Below, one piece after another: positions 54,171 through 62,707 of a stretch of DNA of 64,000 nucleotides (position 1 is the stretch's first letter; each line of letters begins with the position of its first letter). This stretch comes from Thermomicrobiales bacterium. Lineage in GTDB: Bacteria; Chloroflexota; Chloroflexia; Thermomicrobiales; CADCWN01. Where the stretch lies: NCBI GenBank assembly GCA_030446685.1, contig JAUJMV010000023.1, positions 54,755 to 118,754 of the forward strand, in the 5' to 3' direction. The notes beneath the pieces are model-generated. The model ran no database searches. It had not been told where the DNA came from and saw only the letters and a program-made list of their open reading frames with translations. A program made the translations under genes and the position numbers.

Positions 54171-55521
54171 GTCGTTCCACCATAAACGTCGGGACGGTGG
54201 AGCCGCCGCCCGCGGTGACGTTCAGCAGCGCCTGGGTGGACAGCCGGGTCAGGCAGCCGTCCATGTAATCGCCGTAGAAGACGAACGGGTTCGTGTCGAC
54301 CATCCGGTCGCCGACCTGCAGCGCGCCGTCGACCAGGCTGGGGTAGGGCTCGCTGGTCAGCGAGACGCGCTCCTGCACGACGACCGGCGCCTCCAGGGCG
54401 ACCTGGAGCGCGCTCGCCCACTCCTCGGCCGAGACCTCCCAGCCCAGGATGACGCCCCTGCCGCCGTACTCGTCGTTCGCCTTCAGGACGAGCTGCTCGC
54501 GCCGCTCGACGATGAAGGGCAGCAGATCGATCGTCTCGCCGTGGAAGTTCGTGTGGCGGTCTTCGACCCGGCGCGTCCAGGGGATGTGCGCGTCGATCGC
54601 CTCGCGCTCTGCCGGGGTGAAGACGCCGGCGTTGCGCTCGTCGCTCAGCACCGCCAGGCTGGCCTTCTTGTGGAGGATCTTGCAGCGGAAGGGATTGACC
54701 ATGCAGACGGCGCCGTCGCGCACCGCGCGGATGACCGGCTGGTCGAACCCGCCGCGCGCGACCAACTCGTTGATCAGCACGCGCTTGTAGATCAGCGTGA
54801 TCTGGTAGTCGCCGGCCCGCAGCCGTCCGTCGCGGTATTCGAGTTCGCGCGGGTCGACGATCGCGCATTCCAGCCCTTGGGACTGGAAGTAGTCCTTGAA
54901 GAGGACGAATTCGCTGTACGTCGGCACCTCGCGCCAGTCGAGGATGGCGAGGCGCGGCGCCTCGCCGCGCCCGCCCCACTGGCGGTAGCAGTCGAGCAGG
55001 GCGTGGAGCACGCCGTGGCGGCTCGGCAGCGGGCGCACCTCGTACTGGCGGAGGAATTCGCGCATCACGGGCAGGCCGAGGAACGTGTCGGAGAGCGCGT
55101 CGTTGTAGGCGCCGCCGGCCGGGACCTCGGCGTTGTACTCCATGAAGCGCAGGCCACCGCGGTCGGTCACGAAGAAGGCATCCAGCCGGGCGGTCGGGCT
55201 GGGCGCGCGGTAGCCGGGATCGTGCTGCAGCAGCTCCTCTTCCCAGTCGCTCAGGCCGAACTGCGCGCGGAAAGCACGGTCGGCGATGGCGGCGTCGTAG
55301 GCCTTGGCGAAGGCGTGCATCATCAGTTGCACGCGGGCCTGGAGGAAGCGGTACTGGTCGGGCGTGAAGAAACGCGGGCGCAAGACGGTGCAGAGCGCGC
55401 GCTGGCCGAAGAAGAGCCCGCGCCGCCGGAGTTGATCGTCGAGCTGCGCCTGCGACGCCCCGGCCAGGTCGTCGCCGGCCAGCAGTTCATGGTAGGTCTC
55501 GATCGCGTCCCAGAGCGCCAT
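54163..55521 (-). CDS. Circularly permuted ATP-grasp protein
   Basis: A 452-aa protein with the features of circularly permuted ATP-grasp domains. They are '[20 protein letters not shown]', '[20 protein letters not shown]' and '[20 protein letters not shown]', then '[18 protein letters not shown]', '[20 protein letters not shown]' and the ending '[15 protein letters not shown]'. In this group the metal-binding strand is moved to the N-terminal side of the ATP-binding Lys segment. Such proteins are predicted peptide or amide ligases, often next to YbdK/GCS2 homologues. The start '[16 protein letters not shown]' at 55521 has GGGAGG upstream. It sits between heptamer arrays B and C. Confidence 0.88.
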   Translation of the reverse strand: MALWDAIETYHELLAGDDLAGASQAQLDDQLRRRGLFFGQRALCTVLRPRFFTPDQYRFLQARVQLMMHAFAKAYDAAIADRAFRAQFGLSDWEEELLQHDPGYRAPSPTARLDAFFVTDRGGLRFMEYNAEVPAGGAYNDALSDTFLGLPVMREFLRQYEVRPLPSRHGVLHALLDCYRQWGGRGEAPRLAILDWREVPTYSEFVLFKDYFQSQGLECAIVDPRELEYRDGRLRAGDYQITLIYKRVLINELVARGGFDQPVIRAVRDGAVCMVNPFRCKILHKKASLAVLSDERNAGVFTPAEREAIDAHIPWTRRVEDRHTNFHGETIDLLPFIVERREQLVLKANDEYGGRGVILGWEVSAEEWASALQVALEAPVVVQERVSLTSEPYPSLVDGALQVGDRMVDTNPFVFYGDYMDGCLTRLSTQALLNVTAGGGSTVPTFMVERRG

Positions 55522-55532
55522 GGCGCCTCCCT

Positions 55533-55668
55533 CGTGGTCGTGGGACGTGGGGTGTGGGGCCTGGGGCGTGATGAGCGGCGTTCGGGTGATGGTGGCGCCG
55601 ACCGGTGCTACGCTCCTCCGACCATCGCGACTTTCACCCCACGCCCCGCGCCCTACACCCTACGGCCC
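55533..55668. repeat. Inverted heptamer array C
   Basis: The left arm (55533-55570) has about five units near CGTGGGG or TGTGGGG. The right arm (55632-55668), reverse-complemented, reads CGTAGGG TGTAGGG CGCGGGG in order. The loop is about 61 nt. The unit sequence differs from arrays A and B, but the 7-bp period and inverted layout are the same. Confidence 0.7.
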
Positions 55669-55748
55669 TTGCTCCGTGCTGGCGGGCTGCTGCTTCCGCG
55701 GGGAGCGCGCTGTATCGGCCGTGGTTTCGGGGATGTCCTGCGCGGCCC

Positions 55749-56772
55749 CTACCTGTTGGGCAACGGCTGGCGGGGGCTCCTGCACCGTGGACGGGGCCGG
55801 GGCCGGGGCCAGCGCGGTGGCCTGGTGGAACGGTCGTCCTGGCGGCCGTGGCCGAAGAAGCCGTCCCAACGGAACTCGGTCAGCTGCGGGCGCGGGTGCT
55901 TCGCCAGCCGGATCGCCATGTCGGCCATGTGCGTGACGGCCCACTCGAAGTAATGGGGCGTCAGCGAGTTGATGTCCATGTCCGGCGCGGGGTTCATGAA
56001 ATCGATCGCGTAGGGGACGCCGTCGCGGATCGCCCACTCCATCGAGTTCATGTCGTAGCCGAGGGCGCGCATCAGCGTCAGCGAGTCGTCCACGACCCGC
56101 TTGCCCAGTTCCGGGCCGAGGTGGTCGTGCGCGACGTGGTACTTGCGCTCGCCGGGGTCGTACTTGATCGGCAGCACCTCCTCCTGGCCGAGGCAAATGC
56201 AGCGCACGAAGTGCTCCCAGCGGATGAATTCCTGCAGGATCATCGTCAGCAGGCCGGAATTGTCGTAGTTCTGCCAGACCTCTTCGGGGGAATGGCAGAC
56301 GTAGACGTCCTTCCACCCGCCGCCGTGCGCGTCCTTGAGGATGCAGGGGAAGCCGACGTAGTCGAAGATGGCGTCCCAATCCAGCGGGTACTTCAGGTTG
56401 CGCAGACTCTCGTCGTGGACGATGCCGGGGACGTACTCCTTGTTGGGCAGGACTACCGTCTTCGGACTGGCGATGCCCAGCTTCGTCGCCAGCGACGCCT
56501 CGAAGAACTTGTCGTCGGCGGTCCACATGAAGGGGTTGTTGACGACGGTCACGCCCTTGCAGGACGGCGTGCTTGAGGAAGCTGCGGTAGTACGGCACCT
56601 CGTGGGAGATGCGGTCGATGATCACCGCGTACTCGCGCGGATCGTCCATCCGGCTGCCGCCGAGTTTGACGAAGTCGGCGACCACCCCCTGGTCGCGGCG
56701 ATTGACTTCCTCGATGAAGGCGGGCGGGAAGGACCACTCCCGCCCGACGATCAGGCCGACTTTCAGCGTCAT
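55749..56772 (-). pseudogene. ATP-grasp ligase (RimK/D-Ala-D-Ala ligase-like), one frameshift
   Basis: The N-terminus 'MTLKVGLIVGREWSFPPAFI' and 'EYAVIIDRISHEVPYYRSFL' is in one frame. From 'VTVVNNPFMWTADDKFFEA' onward the other frame carries 'GFPCILKDAHGGGWKDVYVC' (ATP-binding Lys), 'MILQEFIRWEHFVRCICLGQ' and 'VPYAIDFMNPAPDMDIN' (metal ligands). A one-base change near 56557 separates them. The last 30 residues are Arg/Pro-rich. Another frame change near 55850 would instead give an Ala/Pro-rich tail ending at about 55660 inside array C, so the 3' end is uncertain. The start at 56772 has GGAAGGGG. It is probably a functional peptide-type ligase if the break is an assembly error. Confidence 0.8.
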
Positions 56773-56783
56773 GCTCCCCTTCC

Positions 56784-56882
56784 GAATGCGGAAGGCGGAA
56801 CGCGGAACGCGGAACAAGAGCGGAAAGACGCAGTAGCGACCGTACCCTCGATCATTCCGCGTTCCGCGTTCCCGCGTTCGCG
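56784..56882. repeat. Inverted heptamer array D
   Basis: The left arm (56784-56816) has units AATGCGG AAGGCGG AACGCGG and a further AACGCGG. The right arm (56851-56882), reverse-complemented, gives GAACGCGG GAACGCGG AACGCGG-type units with one extra G. The loop is about 35-40 nt. It lies between the first esterase and the RimK-like ligase, directly before the latter's ribosome-binding site. Confidence 0.8.
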
Positions 56883-56911
56883 CTGGCCCTCTCACGATCC
56901 CCGCGCCCCTG

Positions 56912-57631
56912 TCAATCGTGGCCGCCGATGTACTGGCGGATCATCCGCTGCCACCAGGGCCAGTCGTGCGCCCAGCCATCCCAGATGCGGAGCGCGTGCC
57001 AGATCTCCTTGCCCCACAGGATGCCCGACAGCTCCTCGTTCTGGTGGCGGAACGCGTCGTCCTGGCCCGTGACCAGGATGATGTCGAGCGGCGCAGCGCG
57101 CGTCGAGCCGCCGCGGCTCGTGCTCGCCGCGGAGGTAATCGACCGGATTGTTGCGGTAGACGTTGGTGTCGCGGTAGCCGTCCGCGAAGCGCCGGATGTC
57201 GTAGAGGCCGCTGAGGCCGATCATCCGGCCGACCCATTCGGGGTGGCGGAAGGCGAAATTGGCGGCGTGGTAGGCGCCGAAACTGGTGCCGGTGGTGATC
57301 ACGAATGGATTGCGGTTGATTTCCCAGGTGAGCGGCAAGACCTCGGTGAGGAGATACCGGTCGTACTGCTCCTGCCGCCAGGCGCGCTCGGCGGGTGGCG
57401 CCAGCGCGCGTACCAGCTCTCGGCGTCGACGCTATCGACGCAGCAGAGTTGGATCCAGCCGCGCTCCAGGTGCTCGCCCAGCGCCGAGGTCATCCCCCGG
57501 TCTTCCCACTCGTAGAAGCGGCCCTGCGAGGTGGGGAAGACGAGGACCCGCGCGCCGGCGTGCCCGAAGATCAGGAGCTCCATGTCCCGCCCGAGCGAAG
57601 GGCTGTGCCAGCGATGGTACTCGCGTTTCAT
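56912..57631 (-). pseudogene. Putative esterase (alpha/beta hydrolase, esterase D/enterochelin esterase-like), two frameshifts
   Basis: Three frames rebuild about 240 aa. They are 'MKREYHRWHSPSLGRDMELL' with 'ARVLVFPTSQGRFYEWEDRG', then 'NPFVITTGTSFGAYHAANFA' (GTSFG nucleophile elbow) with 'VGRMIGLSGLYDIRRFADGY', then the C-terminal 'GWAHDWPWWQRMIRQYIGGH' with the catalytic His region. Breaks lie near 57400 and 57100. The order of elements and length fit the PF00756-type esterases that cleave acyl esters, thioesters or enterobactin-like scaffolds. It is the second gene in transcription order of the ligase cluster, just ahead of array D, so it may hydrolyse or release the cluster's amide-linked product. 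Confidence 0.75.
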
Positions 57632-57667
57632 CGACGTTGCGCTCCCCCAAATGACGCTACCAGGGCG

Positions 57668-58969
57668 CTAGGGTAGCACATCGCCACCCGCCCGGCGCGA
57701 CCCGGCGGCCATCGGCTCCTCGAACCAGCCAGGGGACGCGCGATCACCAGGGTCGCCAGCGGCTATGTGAGCTGGGCGCCGGGGAGTCGATCGGCGGAGA
57801 TCGTGGCGTGCCGTCTGGGCGGCCGCGGCGGCGCGAGAGGGCAGGTCGCGCTTCGTCAGGATGGTGGCGATGTGCCGGTGGATGGGGTGCGCCACGGTCA
57901 TGGCCCTGGATCCCGCCCGCGCCACCTGTCGCCGTGGCGGTTGCGGCCACGCTAGGGTGCGCCACGGACGAGGCCGGGGACTGATTCCGGCCTGACCGAC
58001 ACCAGTGGGCGGGGTGATCCCGCCGCCGCCGTCACGGCCGCGCGCAGCATGCGCGCTCGCTATCCCCCCCGCCGCGAGGTCCTCTCCAAGGGAGGCGGGT
58101 CGCGGGGGATGGGCCATGTCACGCACGAGGAACCGGAGCGCGCCGCAGAGCCGGTAGGCCCAGGCCGCCTCGTTGTGGCCCGCCCCTTCGTCCTCCACGT
58201 AGAGGAAGTCCTCGCCGGGGAGATAACCCTTGCGCGCGAGCAGCGCGCGCAGCCGGCGCACGTCGTGCAGTTCGCCTGCTCCCTCCGCGGTGCCCGTGTC
58301 GAGGTAGAGGCGGCCGACGACCGGCGCAGCCGCGACGACCGGGTAGATCGCGCGGTTGGCGAACCAGAGCGAGGGGCTCATGCTGCCCGCGAAGCCGAAG
58401 ACCTCCGGGTGCCGGAAGAGGGCGTACAGGCTGATCAGCCCGCCCATCGAGGAGCCGATGATTCCGGTGTTGGCGCGATCGGGCAGGGTGCGAAAATCGC
58501 GGTCGATCAGCGGTTTGAGCGTCTCACCGATGAAGCGCAGGTAGGCGTCCCCGCAACCACCCCGGCCTTGGGCGTCGACGAACGGGCTGTACTCGTTGCA
58601 GCGTTGGTCGCCGGCGTTGGGGATGCCGACAACGATGGCCTCCAGTCCCTCGCAATCGAGCGACGCGAGCGCCTCATCGACCCGCCAGGCGCCCGCGAAA
58701 CTGGTGGCCTCATCGAAGAGGTTCTGCCCGTCGTGCATGTAGACCACCGGGTAGCGGCGGTCACCCTGGTCGTAGGAGGCGGGAAGATGGACAAGGATGT
58801 CGCGCGTGTTCCCCAGTTGTGGGCTGGCGACAGCGGGCCGCCGCTTCAGCGTCCCGACCACAGGGCGGACGCCGTAGCGGCTCTCCTGAATATACGCTTG
58901 CCAATCTCCGCTCACCGGCACGCTCTCCACATCGCTATCACGGCGCGCCGTGGGGACGAGAGACCTCAC
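57668..58969 (-). CDS. Enterochelin esterase-like alpha/beta hydrolase with extended C-terminus
   Basis: The N-terminal about 290 residues form a complete esterase: 'RDILVHLPASYDQGDRRYPV', 'VYMHDGQNLFDEATSFAGAW', 'GLEAIVVGIPNAGDQRCNEY', the nucleophile 'GIIGSSMGGLISLYALFRHP', 'LYLDTGTAEG' (acid) and 'DEGAGHNEAAWAYRL' (His). This pattern is typical of enterochelin or carbohydrate esterases in the PF00756 group. From about residue 295 ('HPPRPASLG') to 433 the sequence is Arg/Ala/Pro-rich and unlike the family. A frame change or lost stop probably lets the frame run into non-coding DNA, so the true gene may end near 58090. It is the most upstream gene of the minus-strand ligase cluster. Confidence 0.82.
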   Translation of the reverse strand: MRSLVPTARRDSDVESVPVSGDWQAYIQESRYGVRPVVGTLKRRPAVASPQLGNTRDILVHLPASYDQGDRRYPVVYMHDGQNLFDEATSFAGAWRVDEALASLDCEGLEAIVVGIPNAGDQRCNEYSPFVDAQGRGGCGDAYLRFIGETLKPLIDRDFRTLPDRANTGIIGSSMGGLISLYALFRHPEVFGFAGSMSPSLWFANRAIYPVVAAAPVVGRLYLDTGTAEGAGELHDVRRLRALLARKGYLPGEDFLYVEDEGAGHNEAAWAYRLCGALRFLVRDMAHPPRPASLGEDLAAGGIASAHAARGRDGGGGITPPTGVGQAGISPRPRPWRTLAWPQPPRRQVARAGSRAMTVAHPIHRHIATILTKRDLPSRAAAAAQTARHDLRRSTPRRPAHIAAGDPGDRASPGWFEEPMAAGSRRAGGDVLP

Positions 58970-59439
58970 GCCAGGCTCACTCCCTCGAACGGCCCCGGCG
59001 CCTGCTTCTACGGGGTCAGTTGTTCTTCATTGGCACAACTGTCTGCTGCCGGGAAGCCGTGAAGCAATAATCATACCACGAAATACGCCGGAGTCGGCCG
59101 ACGCCGTGATGCTCATTGCTACCCTACTTCTCCCTGAAATGGCTACCCAGCCCATCCGCTCACGAGCATGCGTAAGAATGGCCGGATAGTCGCCTTGTTT
59201 GTCGCCCAGCAGCATCCAGCGGTGGACACCGTCGCGCACAATGGTCTGCTGTCTATTCCCGTCTCGCCCTTCTGCCCCGGCGTCGTGCCTGCCCACGCGG
59301 CCTCGCTCCCGGCGGCGGCGCTGCGTCCGGTGCGGTGTTGACGCTGTAGGCGCGCGCATCGGCCACCGGACGAGGCCACACCCGCGCGTTTCCGGCTGGC
59401 CCGGCGACGGGTGTCGTCCGCCGGCGGCGCATGGCGAGC
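58970..59439. other. Intergenic region with possible esterase promoter and unassigned scraps
   Basis: A relatively AT-rich stretch (59040-59130, 'AAGCAATAATCATACCACG') could hold the promoter of the minus-strand ligase cluster. The rest shows protein-like but unassigned minus-strand residues ('VRDGVHRWMLLGDKQGDYPA'). Confidence 0.35.
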
Positions 59440-59755
59440 ACCCATGGTTCTTCGTTCGCCCCAATGACGGCGCGGATGGCCCGCGCTTCGCGCAGGTCGC
59501 CGCGGCGAGCGGCAGCACCATCCCGCACACGCCCGTCCGGACACCACCGGCCGACCCGAGCGCCCGGCGGACGCTCCGCAGGAAAGCGCCGGGCGTGCCA
59601 TATCTTCAGCGCGTTCGTCGCCTACGTCAACCACGCCGGGCCGCGGCAGGGCAGTCTGCCCCGGCTGGAACGACTCGCCGGGGCTGCCGCCATCGCCATC
59701 CCGGTCCCTGGTTGTCTGCACCCCACCTATCGGCGCGCCGCCCGACCGGGGTGAG
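59440..59755 (+). pseudogene. Integrase-core transposase, C-terminal remnant
   Basis: Scraps 'DGADGPRFAQVAAASGSTI' (catalytic D-x-G-K-F-G region altered), 'FVAYVNHAGPRQGSL' and the end 'IAIPVPGCLHPTYRRAA' follow the order of the transposase at 6982-8037. They extend past the point where that copy stops. The catalytic Glu segment is destroyed and several frame changes are present. Confidence 0.6.
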
Positions 59756-60001
59756 AGGCGTCGACCCGGCGGGTAGCGGCCACGAGGTCGGGCGCGCGGG
59801 GTCGGCCCGCCGATCGCGACCGGACCCGCCCTGCGCTGGCCGATCGGCGTGAGAGCGCGATTACGTCCTGCGGCGACCAGGCCGCGACCGGTGCAAACGC
59901 CCCCACCGCCATCCGGGGGCATTCCGACGGCATCTGAGCCGACACCGCTCTCCGCAGCACCACACGCCATGCATCGGGTAGACTTGCTGGCAGGGAGCCG
60001 A

Positions 60002-60988
60002 ATGCCCAGGCGCATAGCACGCCGCACGGATGGGAGTGACCTTGATGCCGGCACCCGCTTCGCGCTCGCACTGCCACCGACCCAGGTCGCCTGGGCCGAC
60101 TATCTGGCCGCCGCGCAGACCGCCGACGCGCTCGCCTTCGAGACGTTCTGGGGCTTCGACCACCTGATGCCGATCTTCGGGGACATGGAGGGGCCGAACT
60201 TCGAGTGTTACACCACGATGGCCGCCCTGGCGGCGGCGACCAAGCGCATCCGCATCGGGGCCCTGGTCACCGGAGTGGCCTATCGCAACCCGGCCATGCA
60301 GATCAAGGAGGCGACGCAGATCGATGTCATCTCCGGCGGGCGCTTCGATTTCGGTATCGGCGCGGGCTGGGCCGAGCGGGAGTTCAAGGCGTTCGACCTC
60401 CCCTTCCGCGAGCCGAAGGCGCGGATCGGGATGCTGCGCGAGACGCTCGATGTCGCGAAACTCCTCTGGAGCGGCGACCCGCGCAAGAAGGTTTCGTTCG
60501 AGGGCGCCTACGTGCGCGTGACCGACTGCTTCCTCAATCCGCAGCCGGTCCAGCGCCCGCACCCGCCGATCCTGATCGGCGGCGGCGGCGAGCAACTGAC
60601 GCTGCGCGTGGTGGCCCGCCACGCCGACATCTGGCACGGCTTCGGCGACCCCGCCACCCTGGCGCGCAAGATCGCGCTGATCGATGACTACGCGCGCGGC
60701 TACGGGCGCGACCCGCAGGCGATCGCCAAGTCCACCAACGTCAGCATCTGGGTGGGCGGCAATATCCCCGACGCGGCCGTCGCCGAGATTGCGCGGCGCA
60801 GCGGGCGCCCGGCGGACCAGATCCGGCAGGGGATGATCCAGGGCGAACCGGCGGCGATCGAGGCGCGGCTGCGCGACCTGATCGCGCTCGGCATCACCTA
60901 CTTCGTCGTCAGCGGCGGCAGTCCCGCGCTGACGGAGAACTGGCAGCGCGTCTCCGAGGAGATCCTCCCGCGCTTCGCGGCAGGCTGA
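60002..60988 (+). CDS. LLM-class F420-dependent oxidoreductase
   Basis: A luciferase-like TIM-barrel oxidoreductase: 'WADYLAAAQTADALAFETFW', 'GFDHLMPIFGDMEGPNFECY', 'RIRIGALVTGVAYRNPAMQI', 'VISGGRFDFGIGAGWAEREF', 'PHPPILIGGGGEQLTLRVVA' and 'HADIWHGFGDPATLARKIAL'. The IGAGW and IGGGGEQ loops are typical of F420-dependent members, which reduce or oxidise diverse substrates with deazaflavin. The start is uncertain: the ATG at 60002 gives about 328 aa, while the conserved part starts near 'RFALALPPTQ' (60058). Upstream residues in the track ORF (59849) look non-coding. It stands alone between transposase remnants, so its pathway is unknown; it supports an F420-producing lineage. Confidence 0.85.
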   Translation: MPRRIARRTDGSDLDAGTRFALALPPTQVAWADYLAAAQTADALAFETFWGFDHLMPIFGDMEGPNFECYTTMAALAAATKRIRIGALVTGVAYRNPAMQIKEATQIDVISGGRFDFGIGAGWAEREFKAFDLPFREPKARIGMLRETLDVAKLLWSGDPRKKVSFEGAYVRVTDCFLNPQPVQRPHPPILIGGGGEQLTLRVVARHADIWHGFGDPATLARKIALIDDYARGYGRDPQAIAKSTNVSIWVGGNIPDAAVAEIARRSGRPADQIRQGMIQGEPAAIEARLRDLIALGITYFVVSGGSPALTENWQRVSEEILPRFAAG

Positions 60989-61079
60989 TCGCGGCGGGCA
61001 GTGCCGCGAGCAGCGCGCAGCGGATGTATCCCGCGCTGCGACTCGGGACAACTGCGCGGCGCGCAATTCGCCCAGCACA

Positions 61080-61157
61080 CCGGCGCGGGTGAGATACGGC
61101 GAAACCCTCACCACGGCCGCGGAGACCTGGACCTGCGACTTCTTCCAGGTCAGGGAC
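61080..61157 (+). pseudogene. Integrase-core transposase, short internal scrap
   Basis: 'ETWTCDFFQV' matches the segment with the first catalytic Asp ('HEIWTCDFLPV') of the transposase at 6982-8037. It is cut directly by MITE copy 2. Confidence 0.45.
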
Positions 61158-61295
61158 CTAAGTGGTGCATCCGCCAAGTTGCCCCTACTTCCAGCGAGTG
61201 GGGGGATCGTGAGGTTCCACCTCGCTTGTCAGCCCTGGCGCTCTTACGCGATGCCTGCGAAAAGTGGGGCGGACTTGGCGGATGCACCACTTAGC
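61158..61295. repeat. MITE-like element, copy 2
   Basis: 138 bp with ends CTAAGTGGTGCATCCGCC... and its complement ...GGCGGATGCACCACTTAG, about 22 bp each. The interior is non-coding and different from copy 1. It separates a transposase scrap from integrase sequence that starts immediately at its right end ('ALNQAVK'). Confidence 0.7.
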
Positions 61296-61991
61296 GCGCT
61301 CAACCAGGCGGTCAAGCGGGCTCGTCGGGCACAACGTGGCGAGTCAGGCAGAGCCACCGCGACTCATGCGGCGGGAGCTGACGCTGCTTCTCGGCCGAGG
61401 AGGTGAAGCGCTTGTGGCGGGCGGCGGAGGGGACCCGCCGGGCACCGCTCCTACTCATCACCGCCGGCACCGGGATGCGCCAAAACGAGGGACTCGGGCT
61501 CAAGTGGAGTGACGTCGACTTCGAGCGCGCCACGCTACTGGTCCAGCGTCAGCTCAAGCGGACGAGAGGGGGAGTTCAAGGCACCAAGGCGAACAGCCGC
61601 CGCCCGCTCGATCTCACCCCAGAGAGGTCGCGGTGCTCCGAGAACACCGGGCGCAACAGGACGATCTCCGGCGTGCCCAGAGAGAGCACTGGGAGGCGCG
61701 CAGGCTCGTTTTCTGCACCGATCGCGGCCGACCGCTCAACTGGCGGAACGTCACGCGCGCATACAAGACGTTCCTGCGGCGCGCAGGCCTGCCGGACCTG
61801 CGCTTCCACGACCTGCGCCACTCCAACGCCACACCTCGCCGCGGCGGGGATCCCACCAAGGTGATCCAGGAGCGGCTGGGCCATAGCGACCCGCGCACGA
61901 CGCTGCAGTTCTACGGGCACGTCACGCCGGCGATGGGCAGGGAAGCGGCGCACAAGCTGAGGAGTTGCTGCACGGGGAGGACGACGGCTAG
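61296..61991 (+). pseudogene. Tyrosine recombinase/phage-type integrase, 5'-truncated and frameshifted
   Basis: The frame pieces read 'ALNQAVK', 'VKRLWRAAEGTRRAPLLLIT', the catalytic Arg region 'AGTGMRQNEGLGLKWSDVDF' and 'RATLLVQRQLKR'. Then come 'LVFCTDRGRPLNWRNVTRAY', the His-x-x-Arg box 'LRFHDLRHSNAT', 'VIQERLGHSDPRTTLQFYGH' with the Tyr nucleophile, and the end 'ELLHGEDDG' with stop at 61989. Frame changes fall near 61385, 61625 and 61963. The N-terminal core-binding domain is largely lost where MITE copy 2 sits. A terminator follows at 62020 and a tRNA 3' fragment at 62091, consistent with the integrase end of an old integrative element. Confidence 0.8.
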
Positions 61992-62019
61992 CGCCCGCCC
62001 CGCGCCAAATGGTCGTCAC

Positions 62020-62063
62020 CGCGCCCCGCCGAGATCACCTGGCGGGGCGCGGGCGTCCTTTTT
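62020..62063 (+). terminator. Rho-independent terminator after the integrase
   Basis: A perfect 11-bp stem (CGCGCCCCGCC / GGCGGGGCGCG) with a 10-nt loop is followed after a few bases by TTTTT. It begins 28 bp after the integrase stop. Confidence 0.85.
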
Positions 62064-62090
62064 CTGTTGTCGCACTCGGGAAACCGGGGA

Positions 62091-62135
62091 GCGCCCTCGG
62101 CAGGATTCGAACCCACAACCCCCTGGTCCGAAGCT
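62091..62135 (-). tRNA. tRNA 3'-half fragment, probable attachment site
   Basis: On the minus strand the anticodon-loop-like CTTCGGA, a variable region and the T-arm 'GGGTTCGAATCC' are followed by an acceptor-like GAGGGCGC. The 5' half is absent: upstream bases do not pair as an anticodon stem. Loop bases would read TCG (Arg) if aligned normally, but identity is uncertain. A partial tRNA beside a tyrosine integrase is the usual form of an att site. Confidence 0.5.
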
Positions 62136-62707
62136 GTGCGCCCGCGCCCCGCATATCCCGCTCGCTCCCGCGATTAGCGTAGCGGGCGGGTTGGAACGCG
62201 AGCAAGGCGATTGTCCCGCCACGAGATACCGCCGTATCTCGCCCAAACTGTCCTGGAAACTGTCCTGCTGATCCAGCGCAGTCCACAGCAATGTAGCCAG
62301 TCCCGGTCCTGCTTCGAGCAAGGGCATGGCGCGATGAGCGGCGGCGGAAAGGCGTCGACCAGGCCGCGTCAGCGCACCTGGCCCCCAGGTTGGCGCGCTC
62401 GCTCCCGCGGCGTCCCAGGGCCACCCGCGAACCGCGCCGCGCTTATTCTGTTGCCCGCTGGGCACTCGCCCCCGGCTCTACCACCCCGTGCCGCCGCAAT
62501 GGTCATCAGAACGGTCGTCAGGGGTCACTCGATACGGGCGCGTAGCGGACTTCTTGCAGCACTAGCGGACGTGGCAGCGTCCATCGTCATGCTAATCCCC
62601 GACATGGTCACGGCACTCGGGCCTCGCCTAAGCGTTTCCAGATACCTACTACTCGTCTACCCGACGCATGCTTTCGTCTCGATCGTCACCGCGTTCGCTA
62701 ACAGCTC
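62136..62707. other. Intergenic region, nothing recognised
   Basis: The frames here (for example 62211-62753) show no family features. No RNA gene, repeat or promoter was identified. Confidence 0.4.

Noticed and set aside
52776-56882. Heptamer arrays considered as a CRISPR array
   Set aside because: Units are 7 bp without spacers and lie as inverted pairs. No cas gene is present. No CRISPR array was seen anywhere in the window.
62091-62175. A complete tRNA gene
   Set aside because: Only the anticodon loop to the acceptor end is convincing. The preceding bases do not form an anticodon stem, D-arm or matching acceptor strand.
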